A DNA stretch of 64,000 nucleotides from Deltaproteobacteria bacterium (GTDB taxonomy: Bacteria > Myxococcota_A > Polyangia > Polyangiales > Houyiibacteriaceae), in assembly GCA_017644045.1 (NCBI GenBank), contig JAEPMI010000002.1:577024-641023 (forward strand), given 5' to 3'. Within the stretch, counting starts at the first letter, position 1, and every line of letters begins with the position of its first letter. Of this stretch, positions 50,898 through 58,605 are shown piece after piece. Below the pieces are notes generated by a model. It did not search any database, was not told where the DNA came from, and saw only the letters and a list, made by a program, of their open reading frames with translations. Made by a program: the position numbers and the translations under genes.

Positions 50898-52314
50898 CTT
50901 CGCTCTGGCGCGTGAACTGGACCCACGTGCCGTGGCGAGCGTTGTAGCCGTGCCATCCACTGGGGAGCTCGGGCGAGCTCCACTCGAAGATCCAGCGAGC
51001 GTCCGAGGGTGAGAGGTTCGTGCAGCCGTGGCTGCGGACCTTTCCGAAGTCGTCGTGCCAGTATGCGCCGTGGAGGGCGTAGCTCTCCCAGTAGTACATC
51101 GTCCAAGGGACTTCTTCGACCTCGTACGGACCATCGTGGGGATCTTCGCCCGACATCGTCACCGACAGGAACTTCTTGTCGATACGGAACACTCCGCGGG
51201 GCGTATCATAGCCCTCCTTCCCGGAGGAGACGAGGGTGGCGTAGACCGGCTCGCCCTCGGCGTACGCCACCAGCACCTGCTCGTCGAGATCGACGTGAAT
51301 GTAGGTGTCGCTCTCGACTCGCTCGTCCGGCTCGGCCCGCCGGGCGACCCGCACCTGGTCCCGCTCGACCGCGAGGCCGTCCGCTCGCACGACGAACGCG
51401 CGGCCGTCGATCGTGACCTCGTCGGCCACCTCGAAGCGAGCGTACTTCTCGGCGACCCCGGCCTCGGTGAGCTCGTCGCCCTCGATCTGGAAGAGCGGTC
51501 GCTCCTCACCGAAGACGAACGCCATCGGCAACGTCCGCTCCGGGCCCAGCTCGGTGCCGACCATGGTCGGCATCGGGAGGTCCTCGAGCGCCTCTCGGTT
51601 GACGTAGTGACCGCGGATCGTTCGCTGCCACTCGCCACCAGGCGCCTCCTCGATCGCGTCGCGCGCGACGAAGTAGTCGCCGACCATCCGTAGCGCGAGC
51701 ACCTCGGGATCGGTTTCCGGGCTCGCCCCGGTCGCGATGTCCTCGAGCTCCTGCATCAGCGGCGGTCGGTAGAGCTTCGCCGCACCACGCTCGGAGACCA
51801 TCGCGTACTGGTAGGGCATCGCGCTGGTCAGGTCCGGCTCGCGCTGCGGGCGCTCCTCTGGCGAGGGACCGACGGCGAAGCCCTCCGAAGAGCAGACGTA
51901 ACCGCCCTCGACCTCGTACCAGCTGCGGTCGCAGCCGGGCCCGAAGCCGCGCCCCTGCACGGGGATCGCCGTACCGCGACGAACGATGCCGACCACCGCC
52001 GGGCGCTCTCGCGGACGCTGGAAGACCGGCGCCGCGAACTGGTACGCCATGGCGAGCGAGCCCTCGAATTCGTCGGGCACCGCGGTCTGTGGCGCCCACT
52101 CGGGCACGTCCCACTCGGCCGGCGGCTCCGGAGCTTCGATGCGCAGGCCCTCCTCGGTCGCCACCACGGGTTCTTCCTCCGTGGCGTCCGGAGGGATCGG
52201 CGGCAGGTTGGCCGACGGCGACGAGGAATCGCTCGGCGCGAGGACGTGCCACGCACCGAACGCCGCCGCCCCCAGCCCGGCCACGAGGGCCAGAGCGATC
52301 AGGAGGCGCGTCAT
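50887..52314 (-). CDS. L,D-transpeptidase with SH3-like domain (YkuD family)
   Basis: The protein has 475 residues from ATG 52314, where AAGGGCG lies upstream and an N-terminal anchor follows (LLIALALVAGLGAAAFGAW). Residues about 85-145 look like a bacterial SH3 domain (AYQFAAPVFQRPRERPAVVG, then SWYEVEGGYVCSSEG). The middle is unrecognised. Residues about 330-460 are the YkuD catalytic domain: YIHVDLDEQVLVAYAEGEPV, DTPRGVFRIDKKF, YALHGAYWHDDFGKVRSHGC and TNLSPSDA with the nucleophile Cys in SHGC. It makes 3-3 crosslinks in peptidoglycan or anchors lipoproteins to it. The divergent PLP gene starts 49 bases away. Confidence 0.92.
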   Translation of the reverse strand: MTRLLIALALVAGLGAAAFGAWHVLAPSDSSSPSANLPPIPPDATEEEPVVATEEGLRIEAPEPPAEWDVPEWAPQTAVPDEFEGSLAMAYQFAAPVFQRPRERPAVVGIVRRGTAIPVQGRGFGPGCDRSWYEVEGGYVCSSEGFAVGPSPEERPQREPDLTSAMPYQYAMVSERGAAKLYRPPLMQELEDIATGASPETDPEVLALRMVGDYFVARDAIEEAPGGEWQRTIRGHYVNREALEDLPMPTMVGTELGPERTLPMAFVFGEERPLFQIEGDELTEAGVAEKYARFEVADEVTIDGRAFVVRADGLAVERDQVRVARRAEPDERVESDTYIHVDLDEQVLVAYAEGEPVYATLVSSGKEGYDTPRGVFRIDKKFLSVTMSGEDPHDGPYEVEEVPWTMYYWESYALHGAYWHDDFGKVRSHGCTNLSPSDARWIFEWSSPELPSGWHGYNARHGTWVQFTRQSEGDA

Positions 52315-52363
52315 TTCGCCCTTTTTCTTGCAGCATCCGCAAACCGGGAGCAAATAAAAGGTC

Positions 52364-53515
52364 GTGTTACCCGGCCTACAGACGCGCCTGGTCCACGGTG
52401 GAGAAGAAAGTCGTGACGGGGAGCTCGTTCCCCCGATCCACCGCAGCTCGACCTACGATCTCGGCAACCCAGAGTCCTTCGACGACATCCGCTACATCCG
52501 CCTGAACAACACCCCCACCCAGCGGGCGGTGGAGCGGAAGCTCGGCATGCTGGAAGGGGGCAACGCGCTGGTCACCCCCTCCGGGACGGCAGCGATCTGG
52601 CTGACCCTCGAAGCACTCCTCGAGCCGGGCGACGAGGTGCTCGCGCCGCTGCGCATCTACGGCGGCACCAAGAAGATCTTCGACTCCCTCGGCAAGCGCG
52701 AGGGGATCGTCACCCGGACCGTCGACCTGACGAAGCCGGAGACCTGGGAAGAGGCGGTCACCGAGAAGACGAAGCTCTTCTACGCCGAGACGATCTCGAA
52801 CCCGTGGATGCTCGTCGCCGATCTGCCGGCGATCGCGGAGTTCGCCAAGAGCCACGACCTGATCACGGTCCTGGACAACACGCTGGCGACCCCGGTGCTC
52901 TGCCGGCCGCGCGAGCTCGGCATCGACGTCTCGCTCCACAGCGCGAGCAAGGCGCTCAACGGCCACTCGGACGTGGTCGCCGGCGCCGTGATCGCGAACG
53001 AGGCGACGTGCCTCCAGGTGCGCAAGACCGCGAACCGCGTGGGCATCTGCCCCGACCCGGAGGCCTGCTTCCTGCTCAACCGCGGGATGAAGACCCTCGG
53101 GCTCCGCGTCGCGCAGCAGAACTCGACCGCCCTGGCGCTCGCCCAGATGCTGGCCGAGCACGGCGAGGTCACGTCGGTGAACTACCCGGGAATCGCGACC
53201 GACCCGGAACAGCAGGCCGCCGTCGAGCGGACGCTGACCGGCGGCTTCGGCAGCCTGCTCTCCTTCACGCCGAAGGGCGGGATGGAGCGCAGCCAGAAGC
53301 TGATCGAGTCGCTGCAGTGGGCGCGCGAGGCACCGAGCCTCGGCGGCGCCGAGATGCTGGTCTGTCGACCGGCGACCACCTCCCACGCCGGCCTCCCCGA
53401 CGAGGTCCGAGAGGCGATGGGGGTCACCACCGACATGATCCGCGTCTCCGTCGGCATCGAGACGGCCGAGGACATCCTCGAGGACTTCCGCCAGGCGCTC
53501 GACGCCTCGGGCTGA
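52364..53515 (+). CDS. Cys/Met metabolism PLP enzyme, diverged member
   Basis: The protein has 383 residues with a GTG start at 52364 and AAAGGT just upstream. Fold-type-I PLP enzyme of the trans-sulfuration family: IRLNNTPTQRAVERKL, LVTPSGTAAIWLTLEAL, IYGGTKKIFDSL, FYAETISNPWMLVADL, LDNTLATPVLCRP and the PLP lysine HSASKALNGHSDVV. The substrate-binding sequence AEMLVCRPATTSHAGLP and the RYIRLNN segment differ from the paralogue at 25509-26672 (SLGGVESLIEHPALMTHG, YARTDN). Likely a gamma-lyase or O-acylhomoserine/cysteine-type lyase; the exact reaction is unassigned. Confidence 0.9.
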   Translation: MLPGLQTRLVHGGEESRDGELVPPIHRSSTYDLGNPESFDDIRYIRLNNTPTQRAVERKLGMLEGGNALVTPSGTAAIWLTLEALLEPGDEVLAPLRIYGGTKKIFDSLGKREGIVTRTVDLTKPETWEEAVTEKTKLFYAETISNPWMLVADLPAIAEFAKSHDLITVLDNTLATPVLCRPRELGIDVSLHSASKALNGHSDVVAGAVIANEATCLQVRKTANRVGICPDPEACFLLNRGMKTLGLRVAQQNSTALALAQMLAEHGEVTSVNYPGIATDPEQQAAVERTLTGGFGSLLSFTPKGGMERSQKLIESLQWAREAPSLGGAEMLVCRPATTSHAGLPDEVREAMGVTTDMIRVSVGIETAEDILEDFRQALDASG

Positions 53516-53615
53516 GATCCGCCGCAGGCGTATCCCTCACCCTCACCCTCGCCCTTCCGGAAGCGGCGACTGCGCTCGACGGGTACCGTCGAGCGCGCTA
53601 CTCGGTCCGGCGCAC

Positions 53616-54194
53616 ATGACCGAGCTCGACCGACCCTCCTTCTTCGCCCGTATCGCCATCGCCTTCGGCGCCTTCTTCCGTGCGCTCGGCAACGCCGAGT
53701 TCGCGGGGGGCGTGCGCGCGCTCGCCAAGGGCGAGACGCTGGCGCTTCCTGCTCCCGAGCCAGAGCCCGAGCCGGAACCGGAGCCCGAGCCGGAGAAGCC
53801 ACGCATCGAGCGCGCGCCGACGGCGTCCGCGCTCCAGCTGCTGGCGCTCTTCCAGCGCGAGGGCCGCTTCGTCGACTTCCTCCGCGAGGACGTCGCCGAC
53901 TTCTCCGACGCCGAGATCGGCGCCGCCGCGCGCGTGGTCCACGACGGCTGCCGAAAGGCGCTCGACGAGCACGTCGACCTCGAGAGCATTCGCTCCGAGG
54001 AGGAGGGCACCAAAGTCACCCTGGAGAAGGGCTTCGATGCCCAGGCGATCCGGCTCACCGGCAAGGTCGTCGGTGACCCGCCCTTCACCGGCACCCTCGA
54101 GCACGCCGGTTGGCGGGCCACGCGCATCGAGCTCCCAGCGTTGACCGAAGAGCACGACGTGCACGTCATCGCCGCCGCCGAGGTCGAGCTGTGA
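53616..54194 (+). CDS. DUF2760 protein, coupled to an Hsp70
   Basis: The protein has 192 residues. A short N-terminal segment (FFARIAIAFGAFFRAL) is amphipathic or hydrophobic, followed by a strict Glu-Pro repeat linker (EPEPEPEPEP, about 48-60). Residues about 70-192 are a compact mixed domain: LLALFQREGRFVDFLREDVA, FSDAEIGAAARVVHDGCRKA, IRLTGKVVGDPPFTGTLEH. These features fit DUF2760, whose members are typically encoded directly before atypical Hsp70 genes (family knowledge). The stop overlaps the Hsp70 GTG by four bases. A co-chaperone or regulator role is inferred from context. Confidence 0.85.
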   Translation: MTELDRPSFFARIAIAFGAFFRALGNAEFAGGVRALAKGETLALPAPEPEPEPEPEPEPEKPRIERAPTASALQLLALFQREGRFVDFLREDVADFSDAEIGAAARVVHDGCRKALDEHVDLESIRSEEEGTKVTLEKGFDAQAIRLTGKVVGDPPFTGTLEHAGWRATRIELPALTEEHDVHVIAAAEVEL

Positions 54195-55999
54195 GCGACG
54201 CGGACGAGCTCACCTACACCATCGGCGTCGACCTCGGCACGACCCACTGCGCGGTCGCCGCGGTCGACCACGATCTGAGTGAGGGCGAGGAGATCGCCCT
54301 CGAGGTGCTGCGCGTCCCCCAGAGCATCGCGCCCGGCGAGGTCGAGGCCCGCGACCTGCTCCCCTCGTTCCTCTACCTCCCGCACGAGAGCGAGCTGCCC
54401 GCCGGCGCGACCGCCCTCCCCTGGAGCCCGACGCCCGCCCACCTGGTCGGCGAGCTCGCGCGCCAGCTCGGTGGCAAGACCCCCGGTCGGCTCGTGTCGA
54501 GCGCGAAGTCCTGGCTGAGCCACTCGGGGGTCGACCGCCGCGGCGCGATCCTCCCGGTCGACGGACCCGAAGGCGAGCGACGCCTCTCCCCCGTCGACGC
54601 CTCCGTGCAGTACCTCGCGCACCTCCGGGAAGCGTGGGACGCGGCCCACCCCGAAGCTCCCTTCGCGGCGCAGGAGGTGGTCCTGACCGTCCCCGCGTCG
54701 TTCGACCCCGCCGCGCGCGAGCTCACCGCCGAGGCTGCCAAGAGCGCCGGCTACGAGAACCTGACCCTGCTCGAGGAGCCGCAGGCGGCGCTCTACTCCT
54801 GGGTCCAGTCGACCGGTGGCGATTGGCGCGAGAAGCTCTCCGTCGGCGACGTGATCCTGGTGGTCGACGTCGGCGGCGGCACCACCGATTTCTCACTCAT
54901 CGCCGTCGAGGAGCGGGACGGCTCACTCGGCCTCGAACGCATCGCCGTGGGCAACCACATCCTGCTCGGCGGCGACAACATGGACCTCGCCCTCGCCTAC
55001 ACCGTGAAGGCGAAGCTCGAAGGCGAGGGCAAGACGGTCGAGGACTGGCAGGTCCGCGGCATCGTCCAGGGCTGTCGACAGGCGAAGGAGGCGCTCCTCG
55101 CCGGCACCGCCGAGTCGGTGCCCATCGTGGTACCGAGCCGCGGCCGAAAGCTCATCGGCGGGTCGCTCCGCACCGAGCTCACGCGCGCCGAGGTCGAGGC
55201 CGTGGTGCTCGACGGCTTCTTCCCGGTGGTCGACGTGACCGACCACCCGGCCAGCCGCGCCCGCGGCGCCCTCACCCAGCTCGGCCTCCCCTACGCGCAG
55301 GACGCCGGGGTGACGCGGCACCTCGCGGCGTTCCTCTCGCGGCACGTCGATGGCGACGGAACCTTCCGCCACCCGACGGCGCTGCTCTGGAACGGTGGCG
55401 TGCTCAAGGCGCCCGCGATCGCCGAGCGCCTCACCCGCGTGATGAGCCAGTGGCTCGAGAAGGACGGGGCGCCCGCGGCTCGCCTGCTCGAAGGGCCCGA
55501 CCTGGATCGCGCCGTCGCCCGCGGCGCCGCCTACTACGGCTACGCCCGCCGCGGCGGGGGCGTGCGCATTCGCGGGGGACTCGCGCAGGCGTACTACGTC
55601 GGCGTGGAGACCGCTCAGCCCGCCGTCCCCGGCATGGCGCCGCCGGTACACGCGGTCTGCGTCGCGCCCTTCGGGCTGGAAGAGGGCCAGGAAGCGTCGC
55701 TGCTCCCGCAGGAGCTCGGTCTGGTGGTGGGCGAGCCGGTGCGATTCCGCTTCTTCGGTTCGTCGGTCCGCCGGGACGACGAGACCGGCACGATGCTCCA
55801 GCGCTGGAGCGACGACGAGCTGCTCGAGCTCGGCGCGATCGAGGCGACTCTACCCGCCGACGACCGCCCGGCCGGCGACATCGTGCCAGTTCGATTGGGC
55901 GCACGTGTCACCGAAGTGGGTACCCTCGTTCTGGAGGCTCGTCCCCGTGAAGGGGAGCGTCGGTGGAACGTGGAGCTCTCGCTGCGCGACGACGGCTGA
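54191..55999 (+). CDS. Atypical Hsp70-family chaperone/ATPase
   Basis: The protein has 602 residues from GTG 54191; an upstream frame to 54110 is not homologous. ATPase-domain motifs: TIGVDLGTTHCAV (phosphate 1, 10-22), QEVVLTVPASFDPAARELT, LLEEPQAALYSW (194-205), ILVVDVGGGTTDFSL (phosphate 2, 222-236) and LLWNGGVLKAPAIAERL. TPGRLVSSAKSWLSHSGVDR is a signature of this subfamily. The region after residue 430 lacks a recognisable DnaK-type substrate-binding domain and is beta-rich. It is coupled by GTGA overlap to DUF2760. The similar Hsp70 at 62730 shares the WLSHS and DAGVTRH motifs. Chaperone role inferred. Confidence 0.93.
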   Translation: MSDADELTYTIGVDLGTTHCAVAAVDHDLSEGEEIALEVLRVPQSIAPGEVEARDLLPSFLYLPHESELPAGATALPWSPTPAHLVGELARQLGGKTPGRLVSSAKSWLSHSGVDRRGAILPVDGPEGERRLSPVDASVQYLAHLREAWDAAHPEAPFAAQEVVLTVPASFDPAARELTAEAAKSAGYENLTLLEEPQAALYSWVQSTGGDWREKLSVGDVILVVDVGGGTTDFSLIAVEERDGSLGLERIAVGNHILLGGDNMDLALAYTVKAKLEGEGKTVEDWQVRGIVQGCRQAKEALLAGTAESVPIVVPSRGRKLIGGSLRTELTRAEVEAVVLDGFFPVVDVTDHPASRARGALTQLGLPYAQDAGVTRHLAAFLSRHVDGDGTFRHPTALLWNGGVLKAPAIAERLTRVMSQWLEKDGAPAARLLEGPDLDRAVARGAAYYGYARRGGGVRIRGGLAQAYYVGVETAQPAVPGMAPPVHAVCVAPFGLEEGQEASLLPQELGLVVGEPVRFRFFGSSVRRDDETGTMLQRWSDDELLELGAIEATLPADDRPAGDIVPVRLGARVTEVGTLVLEARPREGERRWNVELSLRDDG

Positions 56000-56042
56000 A
56001 CAAATCGCTTGTCGCCAGGCGCTCGGGCCCCATCATCGCTCT

Positions 56043-56930
56043 GTGAGCTCGGAGGCGGACAGCTGGAAATCCGAAGGTTTGCCGCGGCCCGGCACGACCA
56101 TCGTCGCTCGCTATCGGTTGGACGAAGGCATCGCCCGTGGGGGGATGTCGATGATCTACCGCGCCCACGATCTCTTCCACGAACGTGACGTCGTTCTAAA
56201 GGTCTTGCCGCGAAAGCTACTGACGCCGCGCTCGCATGCCCGCTTCATGCGAGAGGCTCGACTGGCGAGCCTGGTCGAGCACCCGAACGTGGTGCTCACC
56301 TACGACGCTGGTCTCATGGAAGACGGCACGCCCTACATCGTGATGGAGCACCTCGAGGGTCGGTCGCTCTACCAGCGGCTGAAGGCCGAGACCACCATCC
56401 CGCTCGACGAGTCCAAGGCCATTCTCGCGTGCGTCTGCTCCGGCGTGCACGCCGCCCACGAGCAGGGGGTGATCCACCGCGATCTGAAACCCTCGAACGT
56501 GTTGGTTCTCGCCGACGGAGTCGTGAAGGTGATCGACTTCGGGCTCAGCAAGGAGATTCACGATCCGGGCCCGAGCATCACCGGTCCGGCCGAAGCGCTG
56601 GGCACGCCTTCGTACATGTCGCCGGAGCAGGTCTTCGCCGATCCCGCCGACGCGCGCAGCGACGTGTGGGGTGCGGGCGTGTTGCTCTACGAGATGCTCA
56701 CCGGTGTCGAGGCCTTCCCGCTCGCCAAGGCACCGCCCGGACCTCGACAGGAAGCGCTGGTGCAGCGCACTTTCAAGACGATCCTCAGTGACGAGCCGCA
56801 GCCGGTGAGTGAACGAGTGGCCGGCCTACCGCCCGCCATCGACGCCGTGATCTCGCGTGCGCTCGAGAAGGATCCGGCCGAGCGATTCCAGACGATGAGC
56901 GAGCTCGCCGACGCGCTCGCCCAGGTCTGA
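56043..56930 (+). CDS. Ser/Thr protein kinase, short and soluble
   Basis: The protein has 295 residues from GTG 56043; the open frame from 55905 overlaps the Hsp70 end and is not homologous. One complete kinase domain without extra domains: LDEGIARGGMSMIYRAHD, DVVLKVLP, GVIHRDLKPSNVLV, KVIDFGLSKEI, GTPSYMSPEQVF and DVWGAGVLLYEML, ending EKDPAERFQTMSELADALAQ. All catalytic residues are present. It follows the Hsp70 gene by 43 bases in the same direction and could be cotranscribed, so it might be linked functionally to the chaperone. It converges on crtI with four bases between stops. Confidence 0.93.
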   Translation: MSSEADSWKSEGLPRPGTTIVARYRLDEGIARGGMSMIYRAHDLFHERDVVLKVLPRKLLTPRSHARFMREARLASLVEHPNVVLTYDAGLMEDGTPYIVMEHLEGRSLYQRLKAETTIPLDESKAILACVCSGVHAAHEQGVIHRDLKPSNVLVLADGVVKVIDFGLSKEIHDPGPSITGPAEALGTPSYMSPEQVFADPADARSDVWGAGVLLYEMLTGVEAFPLAKAPPGPRQEALVQRTFKTILSDEPQPVSERVAGLPPAIDAVISRALEKDPAERFQTMSELADALAQV

Positions 56931-56934
56931 GAGC

Positions 56935-58482
56935 TCACCGCGGGTCCGGCACCACGGTGTCGAGAACGCGCGCGGTCGAGAGCACCCCGGGCATGCCCGC
57001 GCCCGGGTGGGTGCCGGCGCCGACGAGGTAGAGCCCTTCGATGTCCTCACTCTGATTGTGCGGACGGAAGTACGCGCTCTGCAGCAGAGTCGGCTGGATG
57101 CCGAACGCGGCGCCCTTGAAGCTCAGGTAGTCCGAGAGGAAGTCGTCGGGCGTGAGCAGCCGAGACACCGCGAGCTCGTCCTCCAAGCCCGGCAGCATCG
57201 TCGACTGGAGCAGCTGGGCGATCGCCGCGCGATAGGGCTCGGCCCGCTCCTCCCAGTCCACGTCCGCGTCGAGATGGGGCACCGGCGAGAGCACGTAGAA
57301 GCCGTCGCAGCCCTCGGGCGCGAGAGCCGGGTCGGTGCACGTGGGCCGGTGCAGGTAGAGCGAGAAGTCGTCGGCGAGCACCTTCTGTTCGAAGATGTCC
57401 TCCAGCAGGCCGCGGTAACGCGGCCCGAGCAGGATCGTGTGGTGTGCCACGTCCGGGTACTGGCGGCGGGTGCCGAAGTACCAGACGAAGAGACTCATCG
57501 AGTAGCGCGATTTCTCGAGCTTGCGATCGGTCCAGCGCTTCCGGTGCTCGGGCGCGATCAGGTGCCGGTAGGTCCACGCCGAGTCGGCGTTGGAGACGAC
57601 GACCTCGGCGTCGAGCGACTCGCCGCTGTGGAGCTCCACGCCCGTCGCGCGGCCGCCCTCGACCCGGATCCGCCGCACCTCTTCGCCGAGGCGCAGCTCG
57701 CCGCCGAGGCCCTCGATCAGGCCGACCATCCCCTTCACCAGCGCACCGGTGCCGCCGATCGGGAACCAGACGCCCCACTTCCGCTCGAGGTACGCGATGA
57801 GCGTGTAGATGCTCGTCGTCGAGTAGGGGTTGCCGCCGACCAGGAGCGGATGGAACGAGAGCACCTGCCGCAGGCGGGCGTCCTTCACGTAGCGACCCAC
57901 GAGCTGGGCCACGGTGAGGTGGCTGTCGAGCTTCGCCATCGCCGGCGCGACCCGGAGCATGTCGGTCGCCTTGCCGAAGGGAACGTGGGCCAATCGCTCG
58001 AAGCCGATCTTGAAGATGGCTTCGCTCTTGGCGACGAAGGCCTCGTAGCCCTCGAGATCGTCGGGCGCGAGGCGCGCGATCTGTGCGCGCATCTTCACCG
58101 GGTCGCCCGTGTAGTCGAAGAGCGTCCCGTCATCGAAACGGATCCGATAGAAGGGGTCGACCGGTCGGAGGTCGACGTCGTCGGAGAGGCGCTTGCCGCA
58201 GAGCTGCCACAGCTCTTCGAAGAGGAAGGGCGCGGTCACGACCGTGGGACCCGCGTCGAAGGTGAAGCCGTCCTCTTCGAAGACCCGGGCTCGGCCGCCC
58301 GGCTGCTCGAGCCGGTCCACGACCGTCACCCGGTAGCCGCGGGCGCCGAGCCGGATGGCCGCGGCCAGTCCGCCGAGGCCGGCACCGATCACCAGCGCCC
58401 GGGACTCGGTCCGTGGGCGTGGTGGGAGCGTGGGATCGAGGAGCCGGCCGTCGGGGAGGATCGCTTCGATGAGGGGGCGCAC
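56935..58482 (-). CDS. crtI: Phytoene desaturase-like carotenoid oxidoreductase (CrtI family)
   Basis: The protein has 515 residues, typical for CrtI. FAD-binding dinucleotide fold near the N-terminus: ALVIGAGLGGLAAAIRLGAR, then VTVVDRLEQPGGRARVFEED and FTFDAGPTVVTAPFLFEELW. The C-terminal motif GLYLVGAGTHPGAGMPGVL (about 485-503) is the carotenoid-desaturase signature. WFPIGGTGALVKGMVGLIEG matches the central part. It introduces double bonds into phytoene or modifies related polyenes (isomerase and ketolase members share the fold). No phytoene synthase gene is next to it. A carotenoid cleavage oxygenase is encoded at 10159-11589. Confidence 0.93.
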   Translation of the reverse strand: MRPLIEAILPDGRLLDPTLPPRPRTESRALVIGAGLGGLAAAIRLGARGYRVTVVDRLEQPGGRARVFEEDGFTFDAGPTVVTAPFLFEELWQLCGKRLSDDVDLRPVDPFYRIRFDDGTLFDYTGDPVKMRAQIARLAPDDLEGYEAFVAKSEAIFKIGFERLAHVPFGKATDMLRVAPAMAKLDSHLTVAQLVGRYVKDARLRQVLSFHPLLVGGNPYSTTSIYTLIAYLERKWGVWFPIGGTGALVKGMVGLIEGLGGELRLGEEVRRIRVEGGRATGVELHSGESLDAEVVVSNADSAWTYRHLIAPEHRKRWTDRKLEKSRYSMSLFVWYFGTRRQYPDVAHHTILLGPRYRGLLEDIFEQKVLADDFSLYLHRPTCTDPALAPEGCDGFYVLSPVPHLDADVDWEERAEPYRAAIAQLLQSTMLPGLEDELAVSRLLTPDDFLSDYLSFKGAAFGIQPTLLQSAYFRPHNQSEDIEGLYLVGAGTHPGAGMPGVLSTARVLDTVVPDPR

Positions 58483-58605
58483 GAGCGGAGCGTGGGGCCA
58501 CCCGTGGCGGCTGTCACGCCGAAGGAGTCGCCCCGAGGGTCCGATTCACGGCGCGAGCTTCCGCATGGTCCCGCTCCCACCCCCGCGATAGCTTGATCGG
58601 AGCCC

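Noticed and set aside
53750-53800. Glu-Pro repeat in DUF2760 gene as a mobile or CRISPR-like repeat
   Set aside because: It is a short low-complexity linker within the frame and has no spacer structure.
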